Notes under the pieces: generated by a model
Seen by the model: the letters and a program-made list of their open reading frames with translations, nothing else
What the model was told of the DNA's origin: nothing
The model's database searches: none
Position numbers and translations under genes: made by a program
Shown here: piece by piece, positions 11,740-22,130 of the stretch
Position numbering within the stretch: the stretch's first letter is position 1
How the letters are laid out: the number at the start of each line of letters is the position of its first letter
DNA from: Diphasiastrum complanatum
Taxonomy: Eukaryota; Streptophyta; Lycopodiopsida; Lycopodiales; Lycopodiaceae
Assembly: GCA_029204225.1 (NCBI GenBank)
Contig: CM055102.1
Span: forward strand, 12,197,939 to 12,261,938
Length of the DNA: 64,000 nt
Direction of reading: 5' to 3'

Positions 11740-12049
11740 ATCATATATATGTTTGAAAGTGAGAGTGATGATGAAAATAATCTAAGAGGAGATGAATTGC
11801 AAGATGCTGTTGTTGATGAAATTGATTCTTGCACTTGTGAATAAAACTTGATTATTGCAATTATGAATGAAATTGATTCTTGCAATGCTTTCAAATGATT
11901 GTTATTTAGCCAAAATAGAATCTCATTTATGGTCAAGTAAGTGAAAAGAATAGACATAGTTTGACTTCAATCCCATTTTTTTGGAGATAATGTCGGTGAA
12001 GATAGATGTACGGCTTCATGTTCCAAGAAAGTTCTCATTTTTTAACAAA
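11740..12049. other. Unassigned debris with a short acidic open stretch
   Basis: A plus-strand frame at about 11,745-11,844 encodes ESESDDENNLRGDELQDAVV followed by a stop, the sort of acidic tail seen at the end of some transposases. Nothing else supports that. An imperfect repeat, ATGAAATTGATTCTTGCA, occurs twice (11,815 and 11,865). Confidence 0.35.
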
Positions 12050-12420
12050 TGTTCGAAAGGCAGTAAATCACTAAAAACATGTGAGTTAATGAAATCACCA
12101 CCACAAACTATGACAAAATCAAGTGTTTCATCATAGTCAATCCCCTTGAATTGAGCATATTCCTTGGCAAGTAGTCTTGTTTTATGATTGTTCACACTAC
12201 CATCTTGATTAAGCTTGATCTTAAAGACCCATTTACAAACAATAACATTTTGTATTTTTGATGGAGGATCAATAATTTTACAAGTATCTCAAACAATGCA
12301 TCATATACTCACTTTTCATTGCATCAAATCACTCTTTTGTTGCTATAGTTTCATTCACACTTGAAGGAACATCATCAATATATAGAAAACTTCTATATCT
12401 AATATATAGAAAACTAGCAC
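12050..12420 (-). pseudogene. Copia reverse transcriptase fragment
   Basis: Read on the minus strand, the N-terminal RVT_2 signature is clear: SVNETIATKE, then FDAMKSEY, then CKWVFKIKLNQDGSVNNHKT, then LLAKEYAQFKGIDYDETL. Two stops interrupt it. It is more similar to typical angiosperm copia RT than to the B or C families here, so it is a separate insertion of which only this piece was recognised. Confidence 0.8.
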
Positions 12421-12659
12421 ACAATTCAACCTATTTTGCATCTAATTGGCAAGAGCTTTTGAACACCACAATAAAACTAGAAATAATTGATCTTTACGTC
12501 CTGTCACACATGTGGAAAGTATAATACTTTGTTCAGATTCAGATCTATTCATTAGACACAAAAAAATATCACATTCATCATTCATCAAATTCTCATTAAA
12601 GAACTGTTGAAAATTGTCACTTCTCACTTGACATTGGTTCATGTAAATATTGATCAAAC

Positions 12660-13465
12660 ATTAGAATATGTTGATGATATGATTTCACACGTGTGGAGCA
12701 TGTTCCCATGTGTGAAAGGATGTACTTTTCATGTTTGTATATATCCAAATTGATTTTGTATCATTCTAGTTAGTGTGAACATGAAATGACTAGTTTTTAG
12801 TCAAGTTGACTAGTCACCTACAAATTAGCTTTTCCTTGCATGTGCATGAGTAAATGCTCCCACATGGCAAGTGGATGTTCACATGTGTGTATAGAGTACT
12901 AGAAGATAAGAGTTGACCATTTTCCTTAGATCCTATTTTGTAGGGAATATTCCTATATTCTAGGAGACTAGCTTTTTGGATTTTAGTCATATTCTAGAAG
13001 GTCAACTATTGGATAAGGATCAAGGATGGATCAAATGGATAGATATGAGTGATGTGGCACTCTTCACACGTGTGAAGGCCTGCTGGACTGTACCAGACTC
13101 ATGGATGTACTTGATCCATAAAAGGATCATCATTTTGCTAAGAAAATTGATGAGACTTTTGCACTCTACACTTTTGTGAGATTTCTAGTCATTTGTCTTG
13201 TGATTTTTATGCATGATTGCTATCTAGTATCATTGTACTTGTTGTTTCAGGTGCAGTCCGTACAGTGGACAGTACTCCACACGTGTGAAGCCGCTCTCAC
13301 TAAAAAATGATGTGTTGATCCATTGCTCTTGCTTAAATCCAAGTGTAGTGAATCTAGATCAAGATCTAATGTGTAGAACTTGATAGATTCATTGATTAAG
13401 CAACCAATAACTCTCTATGATTGTAAAGTACAATCATTATTGTCCTAAAAACTGTAAAATTTATC
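12660..13465 (+). mobile_element. LTR-like segment F, related to LTR D
   Basis: The block holds the same landmarks in the same order as LTR D and E: CACACGTGTGGAGC near the start (12,686), a second site at 13,065, GTCCGTAC followed by CACACGTGTGAAG (13,278), an AATCTAGATCAAGATC run, and TGTCCTAAAAAC near the end. No primer site or coding region follows, so this is probably a solo or truncated LTR. Its ends are approximate. Confidence 0.6.
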
Positions 13466-13703
13466 AAGAACAAACTTCCCAAAATCACCATCTCTTGATA
13501 ATCTCTCAAAGTATGTACAAAATGAGCTCTCAATCCATATCAAATGATCTCGGATATGAGATTAGGGAGTGCCATTAGGGTAGACCCTAAACCCTTGGCT
13601 ATCAAAGCCTTAGATCATGCATAATTACTCTCTTGGTAGCGCGAGTCAACTGCCTTACAAAAGTAGGTGGCCGACCTTATCAAAAATCCCAATCATCTAG
13701 GAA
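13466..13703. other. No recognisable feature
   Basis: AT-rich sequence that may be the leader of element F. No primer site, gag or open frame was seen. Confidence 0.4.
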
Positions 13704-13707
13704 TATC

Positions 13708-13902
13708 ATGATATAATTCACTTTAGAAAAATATTTATTTAGCTAATTCCATTTCATTATCAACATGCAAAAAAAAAAAATCTCATCATAATATAATTCA
13801 CTTTAGAAAAAAAAAATAATCTCATCATAATATAATTCAGTTTAGAAATATATTTATTTAACTAATTTCATGTCATCATCAATATGCAAAAAAAAAAAAA
13901 AT
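13708..13902 (+). repeat. AT-rich tandem module ending in A-runs
   Basis: The module TCATRATATAATTCACTTTAG ... CATCAAYATGCAAAAAAA occurs at 13,708-13,779, as a partial copy at 13,784-13,814, and again at 13,820-13,902. Each complete copy ends in a run of 10-13 A. Confidence 0.75.
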
Positions 13903-14275
13903 TGCGTGGATAATCCACGGAGAAGATATCTACGCGTGGATATCTTTAACGTCCGGTCCGGTTTGGTGTACAAACTGAAACCTGCATGGATAATTCACTC
14001 GTGGATTATCCACGCGAAAACTGCCTTCCGGCGTCGCCAAGCTTCTCTCCCAAACAGTTGTCGAAATTTTCAAAATTCAATTTGGTGTGGATAATCCACG
14101 CGCATAAATTTTTCGGCGCTGTGTTAGAAAAACACTGGTGGACTGGATGGAGGTGCGTTCGAAATCTTTTTGACGTGGATAATCCACGCGTGAATGTTCC
14201 ACGCAAACAATTTTTGGAAAAATTGACTAAGTGTCGGGTGTCACGTGGATATTCTGTGTGGATAAACACAGAGTT
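13903..14275 (+). repeat. Cluster of CGTGGATAATCCACG palindromes
   Basis: The near-perfect palindrome CGTGGATAATCCACG, or its variant with TTATCC, is complete at 13,905-13,919, 14,000-14,014, 14,086-14,100 (first base changed) and 14,174-14,188. Half or decayed copies lie at 13,935, 13,985, 14,244 and 14,258. Local CpG content is much higher than in the surroundings. No coding family was recognised across it. It may be the subterminal or promoter region of an unidentified element. Confidence 0.8.
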
Positions 14276-14512
14276 TTCTAGTTGTGAGAGGAGCAGTCTT
14301 GGAGTCATCAAGCTATCATGCTTTGAGAGGGAGCTGAAGAAACAAAACGTTTCTATTACCAAAGCTTTGCTAGCTTTCAGCCCTCAATATGATGAAAATG
14401 TTCACGAACGCGAAAGTCAAAAGACACGAAGGAAAAATGTTTGCGAACACCTTGACGAAAAGACTCGAACACAAAAAATTTGCGAAAGAGAATTTTTTGC
14501 GGTACAGTATCA
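14276..14512. other. Unassigned, coding-like but unrecognised
   Basis: A plus-strand frame open from 13,986 to 14,519 continues through this stretch with a charged, Lys/Arg/Glu-rich composition (HERESQKTRRKNVCEHLDEK). It leads directly into a fragment of ORF X, so it may be the preceding part of an X-type element. No family was recognised. Confidence 0.35.
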
Positions 14513-14731
14513 AGACCTCTGAGATAGCAGAGGGCAAAGAGTTGGACACGCTACCAGCATTAGGAGAGTAGCCGACATGGAGAATCATTGTATTTGGGAG
14601 ACTCTGAATTCCATCAGGAATTATGTTGCCAACCCTCGCCAATTGCGGGTAGATCCTTATTATTTACCAATACCAAGACGCAATAAATGGATAGATTTGG
14701 GAATTCCTTTGGATCAAAACGATACCCATAT
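14513..14731 (+). pseudogene. Fragment of unclassified ORF X
   Basis: It matches the minus-strand ORF X copy at about 45,550-45,720 both as DNA and as protein. LPALGE is followed by VDPYYLPIPRRNKWIDLG here, against VDPYYVPMPRRNKWKDLG there. A stop follows LPALGE in this copy. The fragment ends where LTR B2 sequence starts. Confidence 0.8.
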
Positions 14732-15430
14732 CCCAATGCGACACTGTGACCAAAATTCATTCTGAAGGCACAGTCAGGTTTTTTGCATTTTTGCACCTTC
14801 GGAAAAAATGCGACATTGTGACCAAAATTCATTTTAAAGGGACTGTCGGGTTTTTCACATTTTTCGCACCTTCAGAAAAAAGACAACATTGTGACTAAAA
14901 TACATTTAAAGGCACTGTCGGGTTCTTTCACATTTTTCTACCTTCGCTTTAAAGGCACCTTCGGGATTTACATGCTTTCTCTGTTCAAAGACACCTTCGC
15001 ATTTTTTGGGTTTTTCCAATAGTAGTAGACCGACATCACCAACTTATCATCAACCCTAAAAATAACTGGACTGCTAAATATTCCAAGGACGGTTACTCAC
15101 TTGGTATATATACAAAGACTGTCATAAATAGCATTCAATGCTTGTAAGATATTTTTTTGAAGACACTTGTAAATATATAGTATTAGCTGAATCAAACAAT
15201 ATAAGTGGTTTTTTTTTATTCTTTTGTAGCCAACGTTATCACGCTCAGCAAGCTGAAGGTATCACTTCAAGCCATACTCGCTGTTGATATTAATCAGAGT
15301 GCAATTTTTGTCTCACTAATGTATTGTTCATTTGCGCAATTTTGTATGAATAATTCATCTTGAATATTTTTGCTGCTAACTGTTGCGTTTCCGTTCCTAC
15401 ACGCCTACACTCAAGCTTCTACTGCCAGTC
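14732..15430 (+). mobile_element. 5' LTR of copia B2, left part (start lost)
   Basis: Aligns to LTR B1 from its U3 tandem repeats (GCGACA.TGTGACCAAAATTCAT three times) to within about 20 bp of its end. Shared landmarks are CCAACTTATCATCAACCCT and ATCACGCTCAGCAAGCTGAAG (in part). At 15,430 it is interrupted by the copia C array. The last 19 bp of this LTR reappear at 41,125-41,143. The start is truncated against the ORF X fragment. Confidence 0.88.
15426..15430 (+). other. Target-site duplication CAGTC, left copy
   Basis: CAGTC directly precedes LTR C1. The same five bases directly follow LTR C3 at 41,120-41,124. The flanks on each side join into an uninterrupted B-type LTR end. Confidence 0.88.
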
Positions 15431-16363
15431 TGTAGAAAAAATAGTAATTATTCTTCCACAGAGAACACGATGAAAGTTTGAATAAATCAAACTAATATCA
15501 GTGTCTTCAATCGAGATTGTATCTAATCTATGTACTAATAGAACAGTATTAGTTCTGATTGAATATGCGTGCAGAAATTATATGCGGAAGTAAGAGACAA
15601 CTTAAGACAATTTTAGACAAACAAAAACTTTTGATCAAAAATGAATTTAAAATTCTGAATTTTAATCAATATATATCTCTTGTTGTCTTATCTCGTTGTT
15701 GTGTCTCTGATTGAGTGAGTTTGAGAATCTCTTTAATTTGAGTGTCTATGAGTTGGTTACAACGAGTAGTGCACATGTATTTATATTGTTACAAGATAGG
15801 TCTTTTGGCCTTTTATTTACAGGTCTTTTGGCCTTTTAATGTTGTAATAGTAGATATCTAACCATTTACGACGGTTGATATTCAAATAGACGCTCTGTTT
15901 CTAGGGTCTAATAAATTTTATTTGCGAATTATTCGCAATAGTCCATCTCTTCGTTACAACTTTGTATTTCGCAAATTGTTTGCGAGACTTGTCTCTTCGC
16001 AACATTTTCGTCTTTCGCGAATTGTTCGCGACAGATGACAATTCTTGAGCTTGAAGAAGAATCAAAAGATTTCACGAATTGTTTGTGACAATTTCGTGAC
16101 ATCTGAGGTTTGAACAAGAAACAAATTATTTTGCGACATTCTGTTCGCGAATCTTTTGAGCTTTAACAAGAAAGCCATGAGCTTCTACAAGAAACTGTTT
16201 CGCGAATCTTTCAAGTTGACTGCAAGACAAATTTCGCGAATCCTTTGAGGTTGATCACGAATAAAAATATTTTGAATTCGCATTCGTTTCTTTCTCATCC
16301 TTTGTCAAGTAAACTGCGCGCTTTGTTAGTAGAATCAAGATCTATCTAATCAGTTGTTCTATA
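15431..16363 (-). mobile_element. LTR C1 (3' LTR of the left copia C unit)
   Basis: Starts TGTAGAAAAAATAGTAATTA and ends TTGTTCTATA, a decayed form of TTCTACA, giving the TGTAGAA/TTCTACA terminal pair seen in C2. The right end is followed by CTCTCTCTCAAAGTGG, which on the minus strand is the polypurine tract. The LTR is rich in TTCGCGAA-like motifs (15,925-16,290). Confidence 0.88.
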
Positions 16364-16833
16364 GCTCTCTCTCTCAAAGTGGACAGTTGGATTAACCCCA
16401 ATCTTCTCCGCTGCTTCTCAAACAAAGCTTTACTGAGTGGCTTCGTAAAGATATCAGCTATCATTTCCTCTGTGGGTATGAAGACCGTCTTCAGTATCTT
16501 CTTTTTGAATCACATGATATTTGATAGCTATGTATTTCGAGTGAAATACATGATCTTTCATAAGATAAATTGTTGAAGTGTTATCCATTAACAAGACATA
16601 AGGTTCAAAAATAGATTCATCAAATCCTTCCAAGATCTATTTGATCCAGATCAGCTTGTTTGCCATCTTGGCTACTGCTACATATTCTACTTCATAGGAA
16701 GATTGAGCTACTTTTGTTTGCTTTTTGCTTATCCATAGTATGGCTGTGCTAGATGCTAGAGTACAACCTCCTGAAATACTTTTGCTAGTATCCTTCATGG
16801 ATTCGATATGAAATCCAGCTTCTTTCAAATAAC
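16364..16833 (-). pseudogene. Copia C RNase H, C-terminal part (left unit)
   Basis: Minus-strand RNase H segment: FHIESMKDTSKSISGGCTLA, then LWISKKQTKVAQSSYEVEYV, then KMANKLIWIK, then the polypurine tract and LTR C1. It is homologous to 29,764-30,240. The upstream part of the same domain resumes at 26,498 after element D. Frameshifts and stops disrupt its last third (16,380-16,630). Confidence 0.88.
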
Positions 16834-17119
16834 TGTGCAAAAAGTACAAAAAGGACCAAGAGTGGATCCTAATCTGATCCTCAAGAGGGATTGGTTGTCA
16901 GATTACTTGATATATCAATCTACTTGAGATTAAGATCAATCTAGATCAATTCTAGACACAAAATCCTAACAAGAACAATCATTAATTGAAGGTAGGTGTA
17001 CTTTCTGGTTTTACACGTGTGAAACACTGTCTGAGTACGGACTCCAACCTGAAAATCAAGTACACATTGATAGAACCTCAGAACAATCAAAACAAATGTA
17101 GACAAATGGAGAGAATCAC
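16834..17119 (-). mobile_element. LTR D, 3' portion (left end of element D)
   Basis: Nearly identical to 25,666-25,951 (TGTGMAAAAAGTACAAAAAGG onward). It stops at GAGAGAATCAC, where sequence of element E in plus orientation begins. Confidence 0.88.
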
Positions 17120-18665
17120 AACCTTGCAAAGGAGGAAGAGGAGGATGAAGTAGATGTATTCTTGATGGCATCTACATCCTCACCAACAAGCAATGGCAAT
17201 TCAAGAGACAATTGGTGGATCGACAGTGGAGCTAGCTCCCACATGTCTTGTGAAAAAGACTTTTTCTCAATCTTACACTATTTCAATGCTACTAAAAAGT
17301 TTGTCTTTACTGCAAATGATGAAGAGTGTAGAATAGATGGTGTTGGCACCATCTCTTTGTGTCTAGATTCCTCAAAATGCATGGATCTAGAGAATGTCCT
17401 TTATGTACCATCAATCACCAAGAATATGCTTAGTGTTGGTCTACTCTTAGAAAGTGGTTTGAATGTCCACTTTAAGCATGGTGTTTGCTTCATCTTGAAG
17501 AATGATATTTGCATTGCAAAGGGATTTAAACATGGAAGATTGTTTAAGTTGGAAGCTAGTGTTGCTTTTGAAAGAATGAGCTTGGCAAAGCAGGAGATCA
17601 CTCAAGAGGAGGTCTTGGCAAAGTGTGATCTTGCTTGCATTAAGGAGGAGCATCAAAAGGAGGAAGATCTTGAGGATCAGTCTCAAAGCATGAGAGTTCC
17701 AAGGGAGTCCTCAATGAAAATGGCCAAGTCATCAAATTGCATGCAAATTGTCCATTCAAGTGTGCATCTTGCAAGGGTGGTGAGCATTGGAGAGTCTACT
17801 ATCTTTGAGTACTTTTTAGATAGTATTAGTAGACATGGAGTGACTTGTTGCTTATCTTTAAGATCTATGGTGTTTAGTACTCTTTATGACAAGACAATGA
17901 AATTAGATGCTTTCAAATCTCCATTTGTTGTTGATAAAGCAATTTCATTGGATAACTATTTTTGTAATAGTTTGAATAGTGTCATAAAAGATGACATCAT
18001 TTGTATTGGAAATCTTTGGGTCCACATGCTTTGAGCATGATCATTCCAATGTAAGGACCAAAGATTATCCTATTTCAATGATAGGAATAATTGTAGTGCT
18101 TTGCTCTTCAAGTAGAGATTGTAGAATCTACTTGTTTTCAGCCAAAGAATTTGTCAATGGTGGAAATGTGATCTTTCAAGAGTGGAAGATTTGTAAACTT
18201 GAAGAAGCACCTTTGGATCAACATCTTATTCAATTCATTGATGGTTTGGATTCAAGTCAAGTGGAGGAGCAAGCTCAAGACTCGAGGACTCCAAGAAGAA
18301 CCTTGAGTATCAAGATGGAGCCATCTAGGCTCAATCATATAGATCAAGCAAGGCAAGTTGTCTTTGGAAACATTATTTATGCACTTAATATTTTAATTGA
18401 TGTATCTTCAAGTGCACAAAATGCCTTGGAATCCATGGCTTGGCATGATGTTTAGTTTTGAAGTGTGCTACATGTATATAGACACATTTATGGAACATCT
18501 TGTAAGAGATCCTCTAAGAGGTGGTGAAAGATCCTTCATGGATATCATTCTCTATTGGAGTCTCAAAAGTTCCTTGTTTGTAACTGGATTTTTTAGACAC
18601 TTCTAAAAGCTTTCATTCATCTATCAAGAGAGTTGTAAATAGATCAAGCTAAATTTGAGGAGGAG
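17120..18665 (+). pseudogene. Element E: protease followed by an unfamiliar ORF in place of pol
   Basis: The segment opens with the acidic linker after the zinc knuckle. The copia protease active site follows in WWIDSGASSHMSCEKDFF (about 17,214), with VLYVPSITKNMLSVGLLLES near 17,397. The family relative at 63,710 has the same start. From about 17,560 the frame continues to 18,034 without integrase or RT motifs. It instead includes VVSIGESTIFEYFLDSIS, similar to a module in the D ORF (MSFGESICFSEIIAS). A second frame (17,991-18,455) carries it on. The polypurine tract TTTGAGGAGG and the LTR follow. I infer that pol has been replaced, making E non-autonomous. Confidence 0.75.
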
Positions 18666-19366
18666 TGTGAAGGATTGCCAAAAATTGGCAAATCTAGCTT
18701 GATAAAAAACCATGTAGAATAGTGTAAATTGTGTACACAAGTGGGTCCCACACATGTGAGGCCATGATGCCATGTGGAAAACCCATCTTAATGTAGTTTA
18801 GGTCAAGTCAAGAGAGTTGGTCATGTCTATTTGGTGGTCATCCCTACTTTATAGGACCTACACCTAAGTTTAAGGTGAAAATTTGACCAACTAGCTACCT
18901 ACCAAGCATAACTCTAGGAAATAGACTAGGGTTTCATTTTAGGTCAAGGAGAGTGAGTTAACTTCCTTATTACATGCTGGAAATCCACCTAACTTCAAGA
19001 AGGGAGTCGAATTTGCTATGTATTCCAAGCTCCCATAGTGAGAAGATAGAAAATTTTTGGAGCTCATTGGCAATCTCAAGCTAGTTCACTATGTACATTG
19101 AGTTTTTGTGATCCAAATGAAACCAAATCAATTTCTACTTGTTTCTCAGGTTGAAGTCCGTACTACAGCCTGTAGTACACACGTGTGCGCTCGGATTTCA
19201 ATGTTTATCAATGCTTTTGATTGTTAATGTTTGTTGCTTGTCAAATTGCCAATCTAGATCAACTTTTTTGTGTCTAGTTTTTTAATAGATTGTTAAGCAA
19301 GCATCCAATCACTCTTGTGGATATTTTGTAGATCCATTTATGGTCCTAAAGTACAGTATTTCTACA
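18666..19366 (+). mobile_element. LTR E, plus orientation (3' LTR of element E, 701 bp)
   Basis: Starts TGTGAAGGATTGCC after a purine-rich tract and ends GTACAGTATTTCTACA. It is an almost identical inverted copy of 23,715-24,413. It contains the hairpin GTACTACAGCCTGTAGTAC followed by CACACGTGTG (19,178). Confidence 0.88.
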
Positions 19367-19793
19367 ATTATTTGGGTCAAGAGTGAGTCCAAAAGAAGTG
19401 ATTAAGTTTGATTTTCATGTATTTGAAACAAAGACCATCTTTTGTTCAAGAATCTCAAGTGTTGAGATAACTAGTCAAGTGAAAAGGAAAATCTAGGTGT
19501 CAAATATTTTTCATATCCATTTCAAATTTCGAAAGAAAGAGTCATTGGTATTTGATGAGTTCAATAGGAGATTGGATCTGATTTCTTTTGTGATTTGATT
19601 CAAAGATTGTGTGCTTTTGTCTTAGTGATCAAAGCAAAGTTTCCAAGTGACTAGTCATTAGTGTGAAGATTGATTCTTAGGTTTGTGAGCTAGATCTTTT
19701 GTAGATCATTCTAGATTATTGAAGATGTTCAAATCTAGTCTCTTGAAAGTCACAAATTACATTTGTAGAATCATATCACAGGTTTTTATTCAC
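19367..19793 (+). other. Element D leader, inverted portion
   Basis: Non-coding leader between LTR E and the D start codon. It begins ATTAT, close to the ATAAT on the other side of E in element sense (four of five bases match), as expected for a decayed target duplication. Confidence 0.5.
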
Positions 19794-20424
19794 ATGGCAT
19801 CAATAGGTGGCATCCTATTGAAGGAAAGAAAGGATTCTAAGTGCAACCTTTGTGGCAAGGGAGGATATTTTTTCTCAAGATGCTACAAAAAGGAGACCAG
19901 TCCATCTAAGGAAAACCCAAGCAAGGGGGCCGAGGTGAAGGATGGAGCTTCAAGTTCAAAATGCGAATACAAGAAGGACAAGTCCAAGGAAAGGTGTTTC
20001 ATTTGTGGAAAGGTGAATGAGGCTTGGAGTCTCACAAGGACTTGCAAGATTTGTCTTCAAGAGTCCATCACAACACATGTCAAATCTTTTGAGGTTTTTC
20101 GTTTGGAAGTGCATTATTTGATTCAAGATGAAAAGATAGATGTCACTTTCATAAAAGTAACTTCGATTTATTTCATGTCCTTGGAGAGTAATTTGCTTGG
20201 AACTTTAGATAAGTTCAAACTTATTGTTATTATCCAAGAGAAATCAATCAAGAATAAGGAGCAATCTCAAAATGAAAATAGTTTCATTTATGCTATCATG
20301 TCAACTTATGAAGAACCATTTTGCTTTGAAGAGATTTTTGTATCTCAAAGGTGGATTAAGGCAATACTAGTTGAGTGTGATGCCTTAAAAGATAGCAAAA
20401 TATGTTTCCTTGTAAGCTTACATT
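19794..20424 (+). CDS. Element D ORF1: double zinc-knuckle protein of unknown family
   Basis: The open frame begins further upstream, but MASIGGILLKERKDS at 19,794 is the likely start because copia D/E leaders carry no coding before it. The first knuckle is CNLCGKGGYFFSRC, where the expected His is Tyr. A Lys-rich linker follows. The second is CFICGKVNEAWSLTRTC, again without the canonical spacing. The rest has no recognised domain but includes FCFEEIFVSQRWIKAILVE (about 20,321), a module repeated in the next ORF. It may be a gag remnant that still binds RNA; that is inference. Only one stop and about 50 bp separate it from ORF2 in the same frame. Confidence 0.6.
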
Positions 20425-20471
20425 AGTTATGAAGTCAAGGAAATAGAAATATCTTCATAATGTAGGATCTT

Positions 20472-21623
20472 TTGGTTTCAATGTTCATGAATGATGTGTT
20501 CATTCATAAAGATGAAAATTATAAGTTTTCAATCTTAAAGGCAAGTTGTAAACTTTTTATGAGAATAAGTGAAGCATCCAAAGTGGACACTTATATCCAT
20601 AAGCAAGTAGTTAGCCTTATTGAGATGGAAATGCTTTTTGATTTCAATATTAGAAAAATCATGCCAAGTTGTGGTGATTTTTGGACTTACGTTTCTAGCA
20701 TAAGTAATTTTGATAATCATAGGAAGTGCATATTGTGTGGTCATAGTTGTTGTGATCATTATGAGACATGGAGGTCTCGGATTTCCATCAAGAAGGAGCA
20801 TCATGAAGAGGATCTTAAGGAGTCATCTCAAGGTTCAAGTGTGCCAAGGATTGAGGAGGAGAGACCTTATCAAGTTGTGATTCCAAAAAGAAACTCAAGA
20901 AATATGGTTGATTCCATGTGGCTCACATTTCAAGGGAAAGAGGAGCATATCTCATGTGGTATACATCTCATACTTGCTTCTCTTATGTCATTTGGTGAAT
21001 CAATTTGCTTTAGTGAGATCATTGCATCTCAAAATTGGAGTAAAGCCATACTAGTTGAGTATGAAGTCTCTCTTGAGAACATAGATGATGTTCTTAAAAG
21101 GTTGAAATTGATTTTAAATCAATTAGAAAGCAAATGGTTATTTCATCAAATGTATGCTCTTGAGTCATGTAAGAGCAAGAGTGATTTGTTCACTCATAGT
21201 TTGAACATTTGTATTGAGGCAAATTGTAAACTCTTTATGAGAGTAAGTGAATCATCTTCTAAAGACACTTATCTCCATAATGAAGTATTTAGCCTCATTG
21301 GATCTGAGATTAGCATGGTAAACAAGCATGAAGATATGATGCAAACACTTTGTTATTATAGCATGCATAGTCTTGCCAATTTGGATAAGTCTAATTCTCT
21401 AGATCATGGTAACATGATGTTAGATCTTTGTGATTATAATAAGTCAAGAAGAAATCTTTATTTTCTCATGGAGGAGCATGCACATGAAGAAGCAGCAGGC
21501 CTCAAGGTCAAGCATCTACATGAAAATTGGAAAAAATCAATTTTGGAGGTGCTAGGATGGTGCAAAGCTCTCAAGTTCATCAAAGATGTCAACATCAAAG
21601 AAGCACTATCATGGATATGGTGA
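20472..21623 (+). CDS. Element D ORF2: 383-residue protein of unknown function
   Basis: The longest uninterrupted frame in the window, in a region otherwise full of stops. No polymerase, integrase or protease motif is visible. It contains a duplicated unit: KLFMRISEASKVDTYIHKQV (about residue 28) recurs as KLFMRVSESSSKDTYLHNEV (about residue 255). ICFSEIIASQNWSKAILVE (about residue 178) repeats a module of ORF1. A possible zinc pair, CILCGHSCCDHYE, lies near residue 77. It is followed by the polypurine tract TTTTTGAGGAG and LTR D. Element E carries a shorter relative. It could be a captured host sequence or a degenerate structural gene. Confidence 0.6.
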   Translation: MVSMFMNDVFIHKDENYKFSILKASCKLFMRISEASKVDTYIHKQVVSLIEMEMLFDFNIRKIMPSCGDFWTYVSSISNFDNHRKCILCGHSCCDHYETWRSRISIKKEHHEEDLKESSQGSSVPRIEEERPYQVVIPKRNSRNMVDSMWLTFQGKEEHISCGIHLILASLMSFGESICFSEIIASQNWSKAILVEYEVSLENIDDVLKRLKLILNQLESKWLFHQMYALESCKSKSDLFTHSLNICIEANCKLFMRVSESSSKDTYLHNEVFSLIGSEISMVNKHEDMMQTLCYYSMHSLANLDKSNSLDHGNMMLDLCDYNKSRRNLYFLMEEHAHEEAAGLKVKHLHENWKKSILEVLGWCKALKFIKDVNIKEALSWIW

Positions 21624-21746
21624 TTTCAGATCAACATCAAGATCATTGGCTGATCTTCACACCTTTTGAACCAACAAAGACCAATTCAGCCCATGGAGTC
21701 AAGTTCAAGATCATCATGTTTTCCATCAAGCTAGATTTTTGAGGAG

Positions 21747-22130
21747 TGTGAAAAATGCAAAAATAAGCTTGGTAGAGGCCAAAAATCTTGTATATAGATA
21801 AACGCACATGTGTGGAGCCTGTTCTCACGTGTGAAACTAGTGTACTTGTCATGTACCATAATCATATATGTTGTACATATGATTTAATTCAAGTTCTAGT
21901 GGCTAAAAAGGCCAAAAACTAGTTTTCTAGACATATGACACATGGCATCAATCTATTGATTGCATGAGCCACATCCTTTGGATAGGTGTCATATCACATG
22001 TGTAGAGGACAGCTCACATGTGTGGAATAAGCTGAAGTAGGCAAATTTTGACTTCTAGAAGATTTCCAAGTAGATCTCCATATAGAAGGAAAATGGACCA
22101 AAAGTGCTCAAAATAGAAGGTTTTGTCCAA
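21747..22130 (+). mobile_element. LTR D, 5' portion, in plus orientation
   Basis: Starts TGTGAAAAATGCAAAAATAA after a polypurine tract and matches the complement of 26,114-26,497. It ends at TTTTGTCCAAG, where the E gag in minus orientation begins. With 16,834-17,119 it makes up most of one LTR. Confidence 0.88.

Larger units (their letters stand above)
17120..22130. other. Inferred 5.0-kb inversion
   Basis: Left breakpoint: LTR D sequence changes to element E protease upstream sequence (AACCTTGCAAAGGAGG). Right breakpoint: plus-oriented LTR D changes to minus-oriented E gag at the knuckle codons for ASEC. Reversing the segment joins E gag to E protease and joins the two parts of one D LTR. 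About 160 bp of LTR D and about 40 bp of E are missing at the joins, judged against 25,952-26,113 and 63,600-63,645. Confidence 0.75.

Noticed and set aside
13905-14188. TTATCCAC words resembling bacterial DnaA boxes and a replication origin
   Set aside because: The sequence is plant nuclear repeat DNA. The words come from the CGTGGATAATCCACG palindromes, and nothing else points to a bacterial origin.
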